Shown: positions 10,093 through 22,551, numbered from the stretch's first letter. The stretch is 64,000 nucleotides of DNA from Arabidopsis thaliana (GCF_000001735.4 NC_003076.8:12710001-12774000), one strand, 5' to 3'. Notes: a model not told the origin generated them from the sequence alone. Made by a program: numbers and translations.

Positions 10093-10970
10093 TACATTTG
10101 GTGATTTGATTTTCGTGGATAAGTAATTGTAATCTCAGTTCATTGTGTTTCGTTGGTTATTGTTTCAGGAGGTTCAGTGTTTTCAGCTGGAGTAATTGTT
10201 GTCTAATAGGTGATGTGTTTGCCTTTGGTTTTTAAGTTCAGTTCATTGTGTTCTAAGTTCATTGAGTTCATTGTGTTTTTTAGCTTTGCTTTTTCTTTAA
10301 TATTCTGAGTTCATTGTGTTCTAAGCTGGAGTTATCTCTTTTTTGTCTTTCATTCCTTTGAAATTCGGTTTGATGTTCTTCATCTAGCAACACTGTTTTT
10401 TATTTTTGTTTTTTCTTTAAGAATCTGAGTTCATTATGTTCTAAACTTGATATAATACGATTTGCTATATAATCTAGAGGTCTAAAATGATTAATTGATT
10501 GTCATAGCTGTTTGTTTATATCATTCTTAATTGGAAAATCTGTATAGAGTTAAAGTAGATGCATGACTGAGTATACTAATTGTGTTATGTTTCCCGGATT
10601 TTGTGTCAGGTTACACATATCTAGCAAGCTACACTACACATTATTTCCCAACCATATGACAGGTTTGCTCTTTCTCATGCTCTTAATTTTCTCAGTTTAT
10701 AGTCAGTATTGTTATTTATGTCTCATAAAGGGCATTGTTCATTTTTGTGTGTGATGTGTGTTGCTATGGGATTGTATTAAGTACTGCAGATTGTTCTTAT
10801 TCTATATATATTTTAGGCTGATTTATTACATTGATGTGGCTTACTTATATTTTGTTTCTTGTGTATGTTTAATGTGGCTTTTATTAACTGTTTATGCTTA
10901 GTAATAGTGATTTGATGATTAGTTAATATGCATTGTTGATATTACCTTTTAATGAAGGTATGATCATAAA
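10093..10970 (+). other. CACTA upstream region, no gene
   Basis: T-rich DNA with recurring GTTCATTGTGTTCTAAG-like phrases (about 10,240-10,450), looking like the 5' leader or first intron of the TNP2 gene that follows. No CACTA left TIR is visible; the LTR ends directly against it. Confidence 0.45.
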
Positions 10971-13900
10971 ATGTTGGACAAAGCATGGGTGCATCTTTGC
11001 AGCCTTGATCCTGCTTATAGAATAGGTGCATGGAAATTTGTTCAGAACGTCTCTGCAAATCAAGGAGACAATCAATTGATAATTTTTCCTTGTATAGACT
11101 GTCGCAATTTAGCTCGTCATTCATGCAGCAAGGTAGTTGCTCATCTTGTAAACACGAGGTATGGATGAGATTTACAAACTGCGTAATGACTAGTACCATC
11201 ATGGAGAATGCAACTAAGTTTTAGAAGCTGCAAGGAAAGTAACTTAGTCTAATGAAGAGATTGTTGGGTTATATAGAGATGCTGAGTATGAAGACGATGT
11301 GTTTGATAATGGAGATGACGTTTGTGAGACTGAAGAGGTAGAGGACAGTAGAGAAGATGCTTTCATGAAAAAGTTAGCAGATGTTGAACCCCCTTTGTAT
11401 CCAAACTGTGCAAAGCATAGCAAGTTATCATCTATTGTCTCATTATTTCGACTCAAAACACATAATGGCTGGTCTGATAAGAGCTTCAACGATCTGCTTG
11501 GGACACTGTTTGAGATGTCACCAGATGGCAACGTGTTACATACATCATTGTATGATGTAAATAAGTTTTTTAAGTCTTTTGATTTGGGTTATGAAAAGAT
11601 TCATGCGTGTATCAACTATTGCTGCCTATTCAGGAAGGAGTTGAAGGATCTTGACTATTGTCCAAATTGCAAGGCTTCAAGATGGATGATTAATTTTGAA
11701 ACCGGTGTGGTCAAGACAGGTATACCACAAAAAAAATTCCGGTACTTTCCAATAATCCCAAGGCTGAAACGGATGTTTAAGTCTGAGAAAATGGCCAAAA
11801 ACTTAAGGTAGCATGCTACTAACAAGAGCAAAGATTGTAAACTCAGACATCCAGTAGACTCTGTGACTTGGGATCAGATGAGTCACAAGTATCCTTCATT
11901 CGCGGCTGAGAAAAGGAATATCCGGCTAGGACTATCCACAGATGGGTTTAATCCCCTTGACATGAAAAACAGTCATTATAGTTGTTGGCCGGTTCAATTA
12001 GTAAACTACAATCTACCTCCAGATCTATGTATGAAGAAGGAGAATATTAGGCTCACCTTGCTAATTCTTGGTCCACATCAGCCTGGTAACAGTATTGACA
12101 TCTACCTAGAACCTTTAATAGATGACCTAAACCATTTGTGGAACCAAGGAGAGTCAGCTTATGATGCCTTGAGTAAATCTGTGTTTACTCTTAAGCAATG
12201 CTTCTTTGGACTATTAGTTATTTCCAAGCCTATGGAAATCTTGGTGGATGCAAAGGGAAGGGGAAAATGGGATGTCCTGTATGTGGTAAACACACAGATA
12301 GTATGTGGCTTAAGTTTGATAGAAAGCATGTTTACATGCGCCATAGAAAGGGTCTTCCACCATCACATAGGTATCAGGTTAAGAAGGCTTGGTTTGAGGA
12401 CATACAGAACATAGGAGAAAGTCAAGGATTTTGAGTGGTCATGATATTTCTCATTTACTGAGAAATTATAAAAATACTTTTGGGAATTTTAGAGTCTGCG
12501 AAGAAGAGAAAAATCACAGCTTGTGCTGAAGATGAGAATAAAAGTGATGCGCTGTCTAGCGATTCTAAGGAAGAGGAAGAGGAAGAAGGGGCAGTAGATG
12601 AAAAGGAGTTGTCTAGATGGAAGAAAAGATCAATATTCTTCTAATAGCCTTATTGGGAGGTAAAATATATAAGTATGTAATACATTTCAGATTTTTCAGC
12701 ATTTATAATATAAACTTCATATGACTTTTGTTTTCTAATGTAGGTACTGCCAGTAGGGCAAAATTTGGATGTCATGCACATAGAGAGAAACGTGGCTGCC
12801 AATATTATCTCGACACTTTTACATTGCGGAAAATCAAAGGATGGTCTTAGTACTCGTAAAAATTTGGAACATCTTGGAATTAGGAAAGATTTGCATCATG
12901 TTACTAGAGGTAAGAGAACTTATCTTCTAGCAGCTCCTTGGTCTTTGTCGAAGACAGAGAAGAAAGTCTTCTACAAAAGACTTATTAACTTTAAGGGACC
13001 TGCTGGATATTGTTCTAACATTTCAAGGGCTTTATCATTAGAAGACTCTAAGGTACAAGGTCTCCAATCACATGATTACCATGTGTTGATGCAACAACTC
13101 CTCCCAGTTGCAATTAGAGGTTTATTACCAAAAGGTCATAGACTAGCAATCATACGTTTGTGTACATTCTTCAGCCACTTGTGTCAAAGAGTCATTGATA
13201 TGGAACAAATTTCAGTAATGGAAGCTGAAATTGTTGAAACTATATGTATGTTTGAAAGATATTTTCCACCCAGCTTCTTTGATATAATGGTTCACTTGGT
13301 CATACATCTCGGAACGGAAGCTAGACTATGTGGCCCAGTTCAGTTTCGTTGGATGTACCCTTTTGAAAGGTAGTAATGCATTTACATTATACTTTACTAT
13401 ATGTTTAGTTGAAAACAATCTGATTCTACCTTGGTGCATGTTTACTATATGCGGGTACATGAAAGTTTTGAAAGACTTTGTTAGAAATCCGGCAAGACCA
13501 GAGGGTTGCATTGCTAAGTCATATTTAGCAAAGGAATGTGTCGGGTTCTGTAGTTATTTTCTTGAAAAGACCACCAATGTAGAAGAGAAACTAGATAGGA
13601 ATACTGAGTATGAGAGCAACTCTATCCTAGAGCGCCGGCCAATATCAGCAGCAACTGAATTTTCTCTTTCTGATATGGAAAAGAACATAACCCATCTTGC
13701 TGTTCTTCATAATACGGCTGTCATGGAGACATATATCGAGTAAGTTTTCAAACTTTGACCAAACATGTCGTTTGCATTATGCTTTATTTTCCAGTTTGTA
13801 ACTACTTCTTTTTTTCTTCTTTTCAAAAAGTATGCACATACAGTATCTACAAGAAACAAACACCAAATGTAGACGTAATGCGACGGTTTTATGGCGTACT

Positions 13901-14681
13901 CATACTCAGGATTTTGCAGCTTGGATTAAAAATGAGGCAAGTATTAATTACTCTTTACAAAATCTATGTATTGTTCATGAGTTTAACTAGAATACTGTAC
14001 TTTCTTACTTAAGACTTTATCATGTAGATAAATATTAATTCAGATCAGCATGATGAGAGACTTAAATGGCTGGCCTATGGTCTCTGGAGTAGTGCAAGGT
14101 CATATACAGGTTATATAGTCAATGGACAGCGGTTTCACACGACTTCAATTTCTAAGCAAACTCAGAATAGTGGAGTCTTCTATGAGGCAACTGAAATGTG
14201 TAGAGCGAGTGCAAAGGAAACTTCACAAGTGGCAGATTTAGTTACATACTATGGGAGAGTAATAGACATTATACTCTTGGATTATAATGTCTTTTCTATT
14301 CTTATATTTCGGTGTCAATTGGCAGTTAGAGGTAACGGGGTTAAAGTAGAAGATGGGTTCACGTTAGTTAACTTGAATCAGAGTCAAGTTTTTTTTATGA
14401 AAGATCTGTTCATATTGGCATCTCAAGCTAAGCAAGTGTTTTACTCGAAGGAGAATGATGAATCTGGTTGGTGTGTAGTGTTAAGAGGTCCTTCCATAAG
14501 ATATAATGAGGAAGTGGAAGAAGATGAAAACACAAATATAGGACCATTGCCATCAATAATTCAAATGGATGCTGAGTTAGAGGAAGAAGAATCAGCTCAA
14601 AATGCTAGAGCTGATTGTGAATGCATATATGTGTGTTATGATTTTTGTTTCTCTATGTGTGGATGTGCTTATGTTTGGTAG
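10971..14681 (+). pseudogene. TNP2-type CACTA transposase gene, decayed multi-exon
   Basis: The gene would cut and paste the CACTA element. From the start at 10,971 it shows the transposase-associated domain (DKAWVHLCSLDPAY, IIFPCIDCRN), then TNP2 core pieces at 11,299-11,811 and 11,863-12,195, a frameshift at about 12,195 into 12,198-12,434 (GKGKMGCPVCGKHTDSMWLK), and after a likely intron (about 12,662-12,744) the block DVMHIERNVAANII with a DUF4218-like continuation to 13,743. Further exons at about 13,830-13,940 (ATVLWRTHTQDFAAWIKNE) and 14,029-14,640 form a DUF4216-like end (GYIVNGQRFHTTSISKQTQNSGV). Several frameshifts and stops, for example after 11,168 and between 12,430 and 12,600, make it inactive. 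Confidence 0.85.
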
Positions 14682-14785
14682 ATGATTGTCTGTTTTATTA
14701 TGTATTTTGTTCATAGGTATATCTTTGTGTTTGTCTTTTGTAACTGTTAGTAATGTTTGTTGTTACTTGTTTCCGGTGAATTAAA

Positions 14786-16223
14786 ATGGGCAATAAAAAG
14801 TAGAGTAAGAAGTCCAAGAAAAACAAGAAGAAATCTCCAGCTGCTGAGGATGAAGAGCCGGGATTTCCGGGTACGCTGTACCCTGATCAAACAGCAGCTG
14901 CTGAGGAAGAAAGAGTGACTGATGCAGCGATGAATGAGGAAGAAAGAGTGACTGAAGCAGCGATGAATGAGGAAGAAAGAGAGACTGAGGAAGGAAGGCT
15001 AAATGACGATGTTCAAGATGAAAAGCCTCTTGGTTTTGTTGAAATGGCACAGGATCATGAGAATCCAGAGCAACCTAAGCGTAAAAAACATAGAGGTCCA
15101 ACTAAGATGAAGAATATAGCTAAAGAGCCAAATGTCAGTGAACCTGTTGAATGGAATGCCAAGGGACAACCTATTGGTCCTGGATCAGTGAAGTTATCCT
15201 CATATATAAGTATACTAGTGCGAGCTAATGTTCCTTACATAATTGATGACTCGAGGAAAACTAGTAATGAATTGAGAACAGTTCTGTGGAAATCTATCCA
15301 GGTCAAATTTCTTTACATTACTCAGCTTAATTAAGTCAAATGCCTGTTTGTTTATGTGATCTCAGTCAATCGTGTGTAATTTTATACAGGCAAGGTTTGA
15401 GGTTGATGAAGAGTTCAAGAAGAATTATATAATGGGGCTGATGGGATGCAACTAGAGGTCCTCCAAATCAAGACTAGTAACGAAGATAAGATCCAAATCT
15501 ACTATGCAAGAAAGGATGTGCCTTAGACCACCTAATGTTACGCCTCCAGAATGGCGTAAGTTTGTGAACCACAAAACTAGCAAAGAATTTGAAGCTATAA
15601 GTGAACCTTACAAAGTGAGAAGGCGATCATAGATACCACACACTTGTAGCCGCAAAGGAATGTCCAGAGTGGAAGAAGAGTTGGTAACATCTATTACTTG
15701 AACTTTCATAATATTAATCTACATTAATTATCACCTTGTTTGAACAATGTGATGTTTTTTTAACAGAAACAAAAGAGTGAAGAACCATCTAAAGTGACTA
15801 GGCTAGACGTCTCAGTCGAATCACGTACAAAAAAAGATGGTACTCCAGTCAACACGATCGCAGCCGAGAAATTCGTAAGTATTTAATGTTGTTCTTCATT
15901 ATCTGGTCTATATTCTCCTTAACCATGTAAATATGTTTGATTTGTAATGTACATAGAAGAAGACAGCTGAGTTGGTTAACAATCCTGGTTCATCATCTCC
16001 AACAAACCCACTAGAAGACAGCCTTTCACAACTATTAGGACCTGAAAATCCAGACCGTCTTAGGGCAATGGGAAGAAGCATGAGTAAGACCAAGTTAGCT
16101 TGTCTTCAAGTGAAGCAACAGTTTATTGATGACATGGAAAAGCAACATCATAAGTTGGTTCACCAAGTTCATGCATTGGAAGATGAAATTAAGAGAATTG
16201 ATCTGCAGGTTTGTCAATGGTAG
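14786..16223 (+). pseudogene. Second CACTA gene, plant transposase (Ptta/En/Spm) part
   Basis: ATG at 14,786 gives M-G-N-K-K and then an in-frame TAG at 14,801; after it a Lys-rich stretch and an imperfect in-frame repeat (MNEEER units, about 14,905-14,990) lead to HRGPTKMKNIAKEPN and GQPIGPGSVKLSSYISILVR, which I associate with the Transposase_24 family. Further exon-like pieces at about 15,391-15,690 (RPPNVTPPEWRKFVNHKTS) and 15,972-16,209 (a coiled-coil-like end, VKQQFIDDMEKQHHKLVHQV) follow across probable introns. It lies just downstream of TNP2 in the same direction, the usual two-gene layout of CACTA elements. Stops in the middle exon show it is broken. Confidence 0.72.
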
Positions 16224-16409
16224 TAGATTTAAATTATAAAGTACTAATCTATATGTTTGTTTGACTTGGTTTTAAATGTAACAGAAGCCAGATACTGAAG
16301 TTGGTGAAACTCAGCTTCGGCAAGAGGAAAAGTAAGTAATTTATAAATGCTTATTTAGTTGATGTGATTATAGTAAATTCTCACAATATTGAAATATATT
16401 TACTGTAGA

Positions 16410-17594
16410 GTGTTAACACAGAAGCACATGGCCGTTGTGTGTTGGTTGATTGTCATCTTACTGATGAAAAAGTGGCTGAAGGAGTTCTTCTTAGTTCTGA
16501 TTTGGATGACTTTTTTGATGACATCCCCTTGGGCCCTCAAGCTGTTAGAGTTTTAGTTGATAAAGCAATTGTCTCAAAAGCCTTTCTTTTGGAGACCTAC
16601 AACTGATATTTCTACAGTTGATGAAGCTGTTGGTCTAGTCATTGCATGGCATATCAATAAATGTCTTCAATCTCACCAAAGTGAAGACATTTTTCCAAGG
16701 GTGACATTTTCTTATTCACAACCATACTTATTAGTTTACTGTGTTAATAGTTTCTGAGATTATTTGTTTATGCATTTGTTAGAGTCCAAGAATATCTTCT
16801 TTGAACAAATGCAAACAGCTGGATTGGACTGGTAAAATTGATGGAGTGGTTGGTGAAGGTCGTTGGCAATCTAAAGATACAACAGAGTTGGTTAATGGTA
16901 TTCCTTTAGGACCAAATCAAGTGAAAATCTTTCTCGATGTGGTACATGTTGAAAATGTCTTCTTATGGAGGCCTACAGCAAAATTAGATACCTTGTGGAA
17001 TCTTTGAAGTCATTCATATCATGGCCTGCCGATAAGTGTGAATTTGAAGATACTATGTCTTCAAAAGCACCAAGTCCAAAAAACTGCATCAAAAGGTACA
17101 ACTTCTCCATCTCTAGTTTCTAACTCTCATAAGCAAAAAGAAACAGAATCATGTCCACCAGCGCCTGTAAAGAAAAATCCACCACAACTTACTCTGTCTC
17201 CACTTCGAAGATCTCTGGTAAGTAGCTCAATATTTACACTTTTAAGTGTCCACTACAGTTAAGATTTTTTCTTGTTTATTATAACTTAGCTTGTCTTATA
17301 TTGCAACCATTGTAGCGTTAGACTCCAAGTGATGCTCCCAAAGAAAATCAAAAGTGCAACTTAATGGATATTAGCGAAAAAAACATGGTGGTTGCTGAAG
17401 GACGTTGGGTGTCAGACAACCTAGAGCAAACTGTTCATTGTGTTCCGTTGGGTGAGAATGCAGTTAAGGTTTGGGTTGATATAGTGAATGTCAATTCTGC
17501 AGCTTTTTGGAAGCCGTCTTCTGAGATAGAGTGTCTTGGAGATGCATTTAAATCTTTAGTTGCATGGCCAAAGGATAAAGTGATAATGTGTTAA
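16410..17594 (+). pseudogene. Three tandem DUF8039-like domains of the second CACTA gene
   Basis: Three related blocks occur at about 16,430-16,670, 16,805-17,035 and 17,360-17,590. Each has the order acidic/VAEG (or GEGR), then IPLGP (or VPLGE), then V(K/R)V, then W(R/K)P, for example VGEGRWQSKDTTELVNGIPLG in block 2 and VAEGRWVSDNLEQTVHCVPLG in block 3. I believe this is the domain catalogued as DUF8039. Blocks are separated by intron-like T-rich DNA, and the final one ends at 17,592-17,594. Block 1 needs a frameshift near 16,550-16,570. The function is unknown; the position suggests it is the 3' half of the second CACTA protein. Confidence 0.65.
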
Positions 17595-17754
17595 ACTAAT
17601 CAGGTTTACTCTATTACTGTTTTTATTTCTATTGAGACTTGAATGATGAATTTGAATTCTGTAATGTGTTGTTAGATTTGGTAATGTAAGGTTGGTTTAA
17701 GACAAATTGTGGTATCAGGTTTGAGGGTAGTATGGAAACTGAAAAGGACATATT

Positions 17755-18161
17755 GCATAGCATTCTTGATATCTATAGCATCTAAAAATGCTGCAACAAA
17801 ATAATATGCAACACGTAACCAAACCTATAATAATAAAACAATGTAATAGCAGTAATACAAAAAGATATCGTAAGAAAGACCAAACAATAGCATGTAATAA
17901 CAATTCTATCATAAAACTTATAGCATGTAAAAACAATGCTATCATAAAACTTATAGCATGTAAAAACAATGCTATCATTAAACTTATTAGCGTCGAAATA
18001 AATGCTATTAAAGATGGTAAAATATCATAGCATGTGAAAATCAACGCTACAATAGCATCTGAACTACTAAAGCTGCCGCAAACACAGCGTTTGATAGTTC
18101 GCTATCAATAACTTTTAATGGCGTTAATCGTATGCTATCTATGTCTACATTTGTTGTAGTG
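17755..18161 (-). repeat. CACTA subterminal repeats and right TIR
   Basis: Multiple copies of AATAGCATGTAAAAACAATG or ATAGCATG, in both orientations, lie between 17,755 and 18,140. The end reads, on the minus strand, CACTACAACAAATGTAGACA, a typical CACTA terminus. The minus-strand stretch TTAAAAGTTATTGATAGCG resembles the second CACTA end at 22.5 kb. Such repeats bind the element's DNA-binding protein in En/Spm. Confidence 0.8.
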
Positions 18162-18527
18162 ATTGCAGTGAAGAGATCCCAGAACGTATGGATTTATCAA
18201 TGGCATGGGAGAGATGAAGGGCTGTGTGATATCATCGGAGATGCTTACGCCTGTTTTGCTCTTTCTAAAGTGATACAAGTCAAAGATTTCGTCTTCAAAC
18301 TCTTTTGGAGTGCCAAGAAAATATAAATAAGTAAACATTTTACACTATACAAAATGTTTAAAGTAGCAAAATGGTTTGGAGTGGCCAATTCCTCCTTGTA
18401 ACATTTTGCACCCACTTAATTTTTTGTTGGGTCAACCCTTACATGGGAGGTTGAATATATGCTATATATATTCTAAATATATTCTGAGCAAATTTCTGCT
18501 CGCATGACTCTTCTAAGACCTGATTAT
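18162..18527. other. Gap segment with a short unassigned reading frame
   Basis: A minus-strand frame from 18,338 to about 18,135 reads GTPKEFEDEIFDLYHFRKSK and continues into the CACTA TIR. It looks gene-like (charged, no repeats) but I cannot name it. The rest is AT-rich. Confidence 0.3.
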
Positions 18528-18725
18528 GGCCCAGTTTGTTTCCTTGTCGCTCTTTCCGGCGACAGCGACCAGCGACATGGGCAGCGACCATGTTTTCTGT
18601 TTGTTTGTTAAACAGTCGTTGAAAGTGTCGCTATGTTGTTCGTTTATTGGTCGCAAGACACAGTCGCTAAAAAGTGTCGCTATGTTGTTCATTTGTTGGT
18701 CGCCAGCGACAGTTGCCGCAATTTT
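18528..18725. repeat. PIF/Harbinger-like terminal region, GTCGC-rich
   Basis: Begins GGCCCAGTTTGTTTCCTTGT, like PIF/Harbinger termini (GGSCCTGTTTGTTT as I recall). It then carries many GTCGC/GCGAC words and a near-duplicate of about 58 bp (AAAGTGTCGCTATGTTGTTC at 18,619 and 18,677). The opposite terminus was not found. Confidence 0.5.
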
Positions 18726-18886
18726 ACTATTTCAAAATTTTAATGTGTTTTATATAATGTTTTGATGAAAAATGTTAAATTCTGTAAATTTAAAATGATA
18801 GAAAACTAAATTAAGAAAATCTATAACCATAATATCATTAAAACATAGGTATTTTAGAAGGAAAAAAAATCACACAATAAAATATT

Positions 18887-19210
18887 CTAATAAGGTAATC
18901 GATATCCTCTATTAAGCTCACTCGTGATAGTATCACGCAAGCCTTCCATGGCTCTATCACCGGTAGGCTCATATAGAATGTGCTCACCACGATCATCATC
19001 ATCGTCATTTTCTTCTTCATCACCATGAGTATGATATTCTTCTGTCCCTTGCCAACGCACAAAATCATAATCTTCTTGATGTGAATCATGTATGAAGTTG
19101 TGCAGTGCCATCGTCGCTGTCACAATCTTCACCCACTTAGTTATCCCATACTTAGGATGCTTACGGTCTAAAATTTTCCACACTCCAAATGTCCTTTCAA
19201 TCACTAATCG
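18887..19210 (-). pseudogene. PIF/Harbinger transposase, C-terminal DDE fragment
   Basis: Starts V-I-E-R-T-F-G-V-W-K and includes VKIVTATMALHNFIHD, the end of the DDE_Tnp_4 domain, followed by an acidic tail. About 105 residues of a usual 350-400. Upstream the frame dissolves into a duplicated CTAAAACATCACAAAATTAA motif (about 19,219 and 19,292), so the first catalytic Asp residues are gone. It could not catalyse transposition. Confidence 0.75.
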
Positions 19211-19458
19211 TAGTCTTAAAACATCACAAAATTAAACACATCCATGTTTGGTACAAGCTTGTTTCTATTCTTTATAGATGCAGACCATTTCTAAAACATC
19301 ACAAAATTAAACAAAAAATGCAAAATCAGACAATTTTGATTTCAGAAATAAGGAAACAAATAGACATTTAGCAAAATAGTTCAACTGATTTGTTTTTAAG
19401 GATACAAAACCAATCTGCCAAGTATGTCTAAGGAAAAAAATACAGATGATTTCCTAGT

Positions 19459-19825
19459 TTAATCATGCATAGAACAAAGCAGTAATACATTCAACGACAA
19501 ATCAAGTGTATAGAGAGAAGTTACCTTAATGCGTTCATTCCACCAATCATTACTCATATCTATTCTTCCCTCAGCATCATATGTTATTCCACTTCTGTTA
19601 TGGAGCAAATTTTTAACCTTTGTGTATGTTCTTCTACACACATCATACTTGTTCTTAAATTGTTTATCCCATAAATATCTTTTCCCAAATTTCTCTTCAA
19701 ACTGCCTCATGATGGAGTCTTTCCCAGTTAAATTCAATCATGTCTTTATTCTATTCCCCTTTTTTTTCTCGGCAGTACAAAGTTGAAGAAAATAGCGACA
19801 CTCTTCATCTGACCAGTTCTAAATT
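19459..19825 (-). pseudogene. Harbinger-type Myb/SANT-like protein fragment
   Basis: Minus-strand frames read NWSDEECRYFLQLC (about 19,780-19,825), then IMRQFEEKFGKRYLWDKQFK, YDVCRRTYTKVKNLL and GRIDMSNDWWNERIK. This is the Myb/SANT-like domain (Myb_DNA-bind_3 type) of the second protein of PIF/Harbinger elements, which helps bring the transposase to the DNA. Stops between 19,737 and 19,780 break the frame. It lies about 250 bp from the DDE fragment, in the same direction. Confidence 0.7.
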
Positions 19826-22240
19826 CATGCAAAAACATCCAAATATTCAATCATAAATTTCTATAACATCAGAAAAAAATAACTTACGTCATTGTTGTTA
19901 ATCTTGTCAAGAGATAGCCTTAGAGGAAGCAGCAAGTAAGAGACTGTAAAAAACAAGAAAAAATGTAAATATCAACACAAACTTCTTCTTTTATCATAAG
20001 AAACCAACACAAATCAGACAACAGTGTATTTCAAAGACATTGCATAACAAAGACATTGCTAAAGAATTTTCTTTTTCTTTGGTCAAAACTCATACTAGTT
20101 CCAGCTTAACCATCTTAAATAAACGACTCAGCAAACAATTTATCTTAACCATCTTAAATAAACTCAGCATATCATTCTTGTTAGAAAACTTTTAAATCCT
20201 TACATATATGTACCTTAGTATCATGAACAAGTAATCTCTTATCACTGCCAATATAAACCAAATATTTGCCTATATCGCCAATACTTAGCCAAAAATAAGA
20301 AAATGCTCAAAATAAAAATAAAACCCTAATTTCTATTTTCTCCATCCTCTTGGCTCTCTTCCTTTATCTCGTCGTCCTCTTCCTCGATTCTTCCTTCATT
20401 CCTCCCTTCTCCCTAGCTATCCTTTACCTCTTCACTCTTTTCATATGATTATACACCCCTAGATCTATTGGATTTTATCAATTTCTATCACTCTTTGTCG
20501 CTTTCGCTCTTATCCCCAAATTCTTCTTCTTCTTAAAAGCTTTTGGGTTAGATTTTATTAGGTTTTGATTGAAATGCTTTATGTTCTGATGAACCTTTTC
20601 ATGCCCTCAAGGTGTTCGACGAATTGCCTCATTATTGGCTGCTTGTTTTTTTAATTGTTTTCTATTGATTTTGGTTTTGTGGTGATGCTCTTGAACCTTG
20701 CAGGTGCTTACGATTCTTGTCACTAACCTGTAAAAGAGTAGAGTAGAGTTCTGGTTTATCTTTGATGGGGTTTTATTTCTTACCGTAAGTGAAGATGTTT
20801 CCAACTAGATCTTACTTTTGCAACTAATCAAAAGGTGTTTTTCCCCAATCTAGAAATAAGTAATTTTCTGCTTAAGTTTTTGTTGGATTTCTTATCTCTT
20901 TTCCTTAATTTATGAAAGGTTGTGACTTTAGCAGTTTGATTGAACATATCTAAATGGGTATTGATTTGTTGATAGTTTAGAGAAAAGTGTTTGACTTTAG
21001 CAGTTTCATTAAACAAGTCTATATGTATCTGACTTTTATTACAATTCATGATTGGATTTCTAATTTTGTTGAAAAAAAGTAAGGAGTTTTAAACTTTATT
21101 TGGTAGCTTGTAGCTCTTCTGTGAAGAATGATTCATTGGATGTTCCTCTACGTCAACCTCTTTAAAGTTATCTCTCCTCAACCACAAAGCTTTTACTCTA
21201 AAGGTTGGTTTGTGATTCATGTATTTTTGTGAGGCTTCAATGAACAGATTTCTGAGGTCATGGAGTTTAGATGTGTCATATTCTTGTCGATATTTAAGTG
21301 TAATAGTACTAGTAGCAATCCAAAGTATAATTCTAGATTTCCAATTACATTGTATCATTTGAGTTTTGAGGTCATAAAGTTTAGAGTTTTGGTATTGGTT
21401 TAGATGTTTCATATCCTTGTGCTAAACCTTTTTATTATTTGGTTTATGTATTTTATTGGTGAATTGGATATAAAATTTTAGGTTTTGATTGTTTTAAATC
21501 TCATTTGCACGTTAGGCGACTGTTGGATTTATTTGTTCATAGCTTATACTGTCACAAAGAGGTATTTCTCATGGATCTTATAAGTTAAATCAATTTTTTT
21601 ATATATAGAGATGGATTGTTGTAAGAAATCGTGAAGACTTCAAACTTTTGTTGGGTTTGGTGTTGGATTTTACTCTGCTTTCTTAGTTGCTGAAAAGGTG
21701 AAAACTTCAAACTTTTGTTTCTTAGTGTCTTTTGATAAATGTCTTTGTTATAAGGAGTGCACTTATAGTTGTCTCTGCATTCACATAAAACCTCAATCTA
21801 AGGTTACGTGTCTCTATTCAATGATTTCTTATGTTTGATTTGTTGGATATTGAGATCTCTTATAGATAATGTGACTGCTCATTACCTTATTCATGGCTGC
21901 AGGAAGATGAAAATTAAGAATTTGCAAAAGGCTATGGGTATGAAGAGCTTTGTAAGGAACTACTCTCGGAGCAACTGCGTACTTGAGTTCGTAAACCTTA
22001 GTTTATGAGCCAACTATTTGGATGTATCTAGGAAAGCTACTATTTTCTACCACAGGCTTTGAAATCACTAGAAATCTATATTTTCTGTTATTAGTAATGC
22101 AAGTTAGTATAAGAATTGGTATAATATTATGTAATACTTGTTTTGGGTAATGTAATATTGTTATTGTTTATGTTGATGAATTATGGAATAAATATTTATT
22201 GATAAATTTAATTTAATAAATTCTGTAAAATATAAAAATA
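19826..22240. other. No clear gene; T-rich, intron-like DNA
   Basis: About 2.4 kb with no recognisable coding domain. A pyrimidine-rich CTC/TTC segment at 20,340-20,420 looks like a plant 5' leader, and a splice-like TGCAG followed by a short basic frame occurs at 21,897-22,008. It might be host sequence captured by the CACTA end that follows; nothing decisive is visible. Confidence 0.35.
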
Positions 22241-22551
22241 AAAATTATATAAATCAAAATAACAAAATAGCAAAATAAAAGTGTTACGACACAATATAAC
22301 AAAACATCGAATAAAAATGTTATGAAACAATATAAAGCGGCACTAAATATATGCTACAAGAAAGTATCTTAAAATAATTGATTAGTGCTATAATAGAACG
22401 ACTTTTAATAACATACGGAAAAAACAGTATCGTATATGGGAGGGGGGGGGGTCTACCATAACAGGGGCATAACATAGCGTTTATGAATACGCTATTGATA
22501 ACATTTAATAGCTCTTTTCTCATGCTAATAATGTAGATATTTTTTGTAGTG
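22240..22551 (-). repeat. Right end of a second CACTA element
   Basis: On the minus strand it starts CACTACAAAAAATATCTACA and continues with TTAAATGTTATCAATAGCG, closely matching the end of CACTA element 1. A G9-10 run lies at about 22,441. The left end and coding part are not identifiable, so this is a non-autonomous or truncated element. Confidence 0.68.

Larger units (their letters stand above)
10093..18161 (+). mobile_element. CACTA (En/Spm) element 1, left end missing
   Basis: TNP2 gene, second gene and right TIR in order. The left TIR is not seen; the Athila-like element's 3' LTR occupies the left border, so the left part was either displaced by that insertion or deleted. Confidence 0.75.

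Noticed and set aside
18342..18365. CACTATACAAAATG as left TIR of the second CACTA element
   Set aside because: Only the first bases fit; the following subterminal words of the right end are absent.
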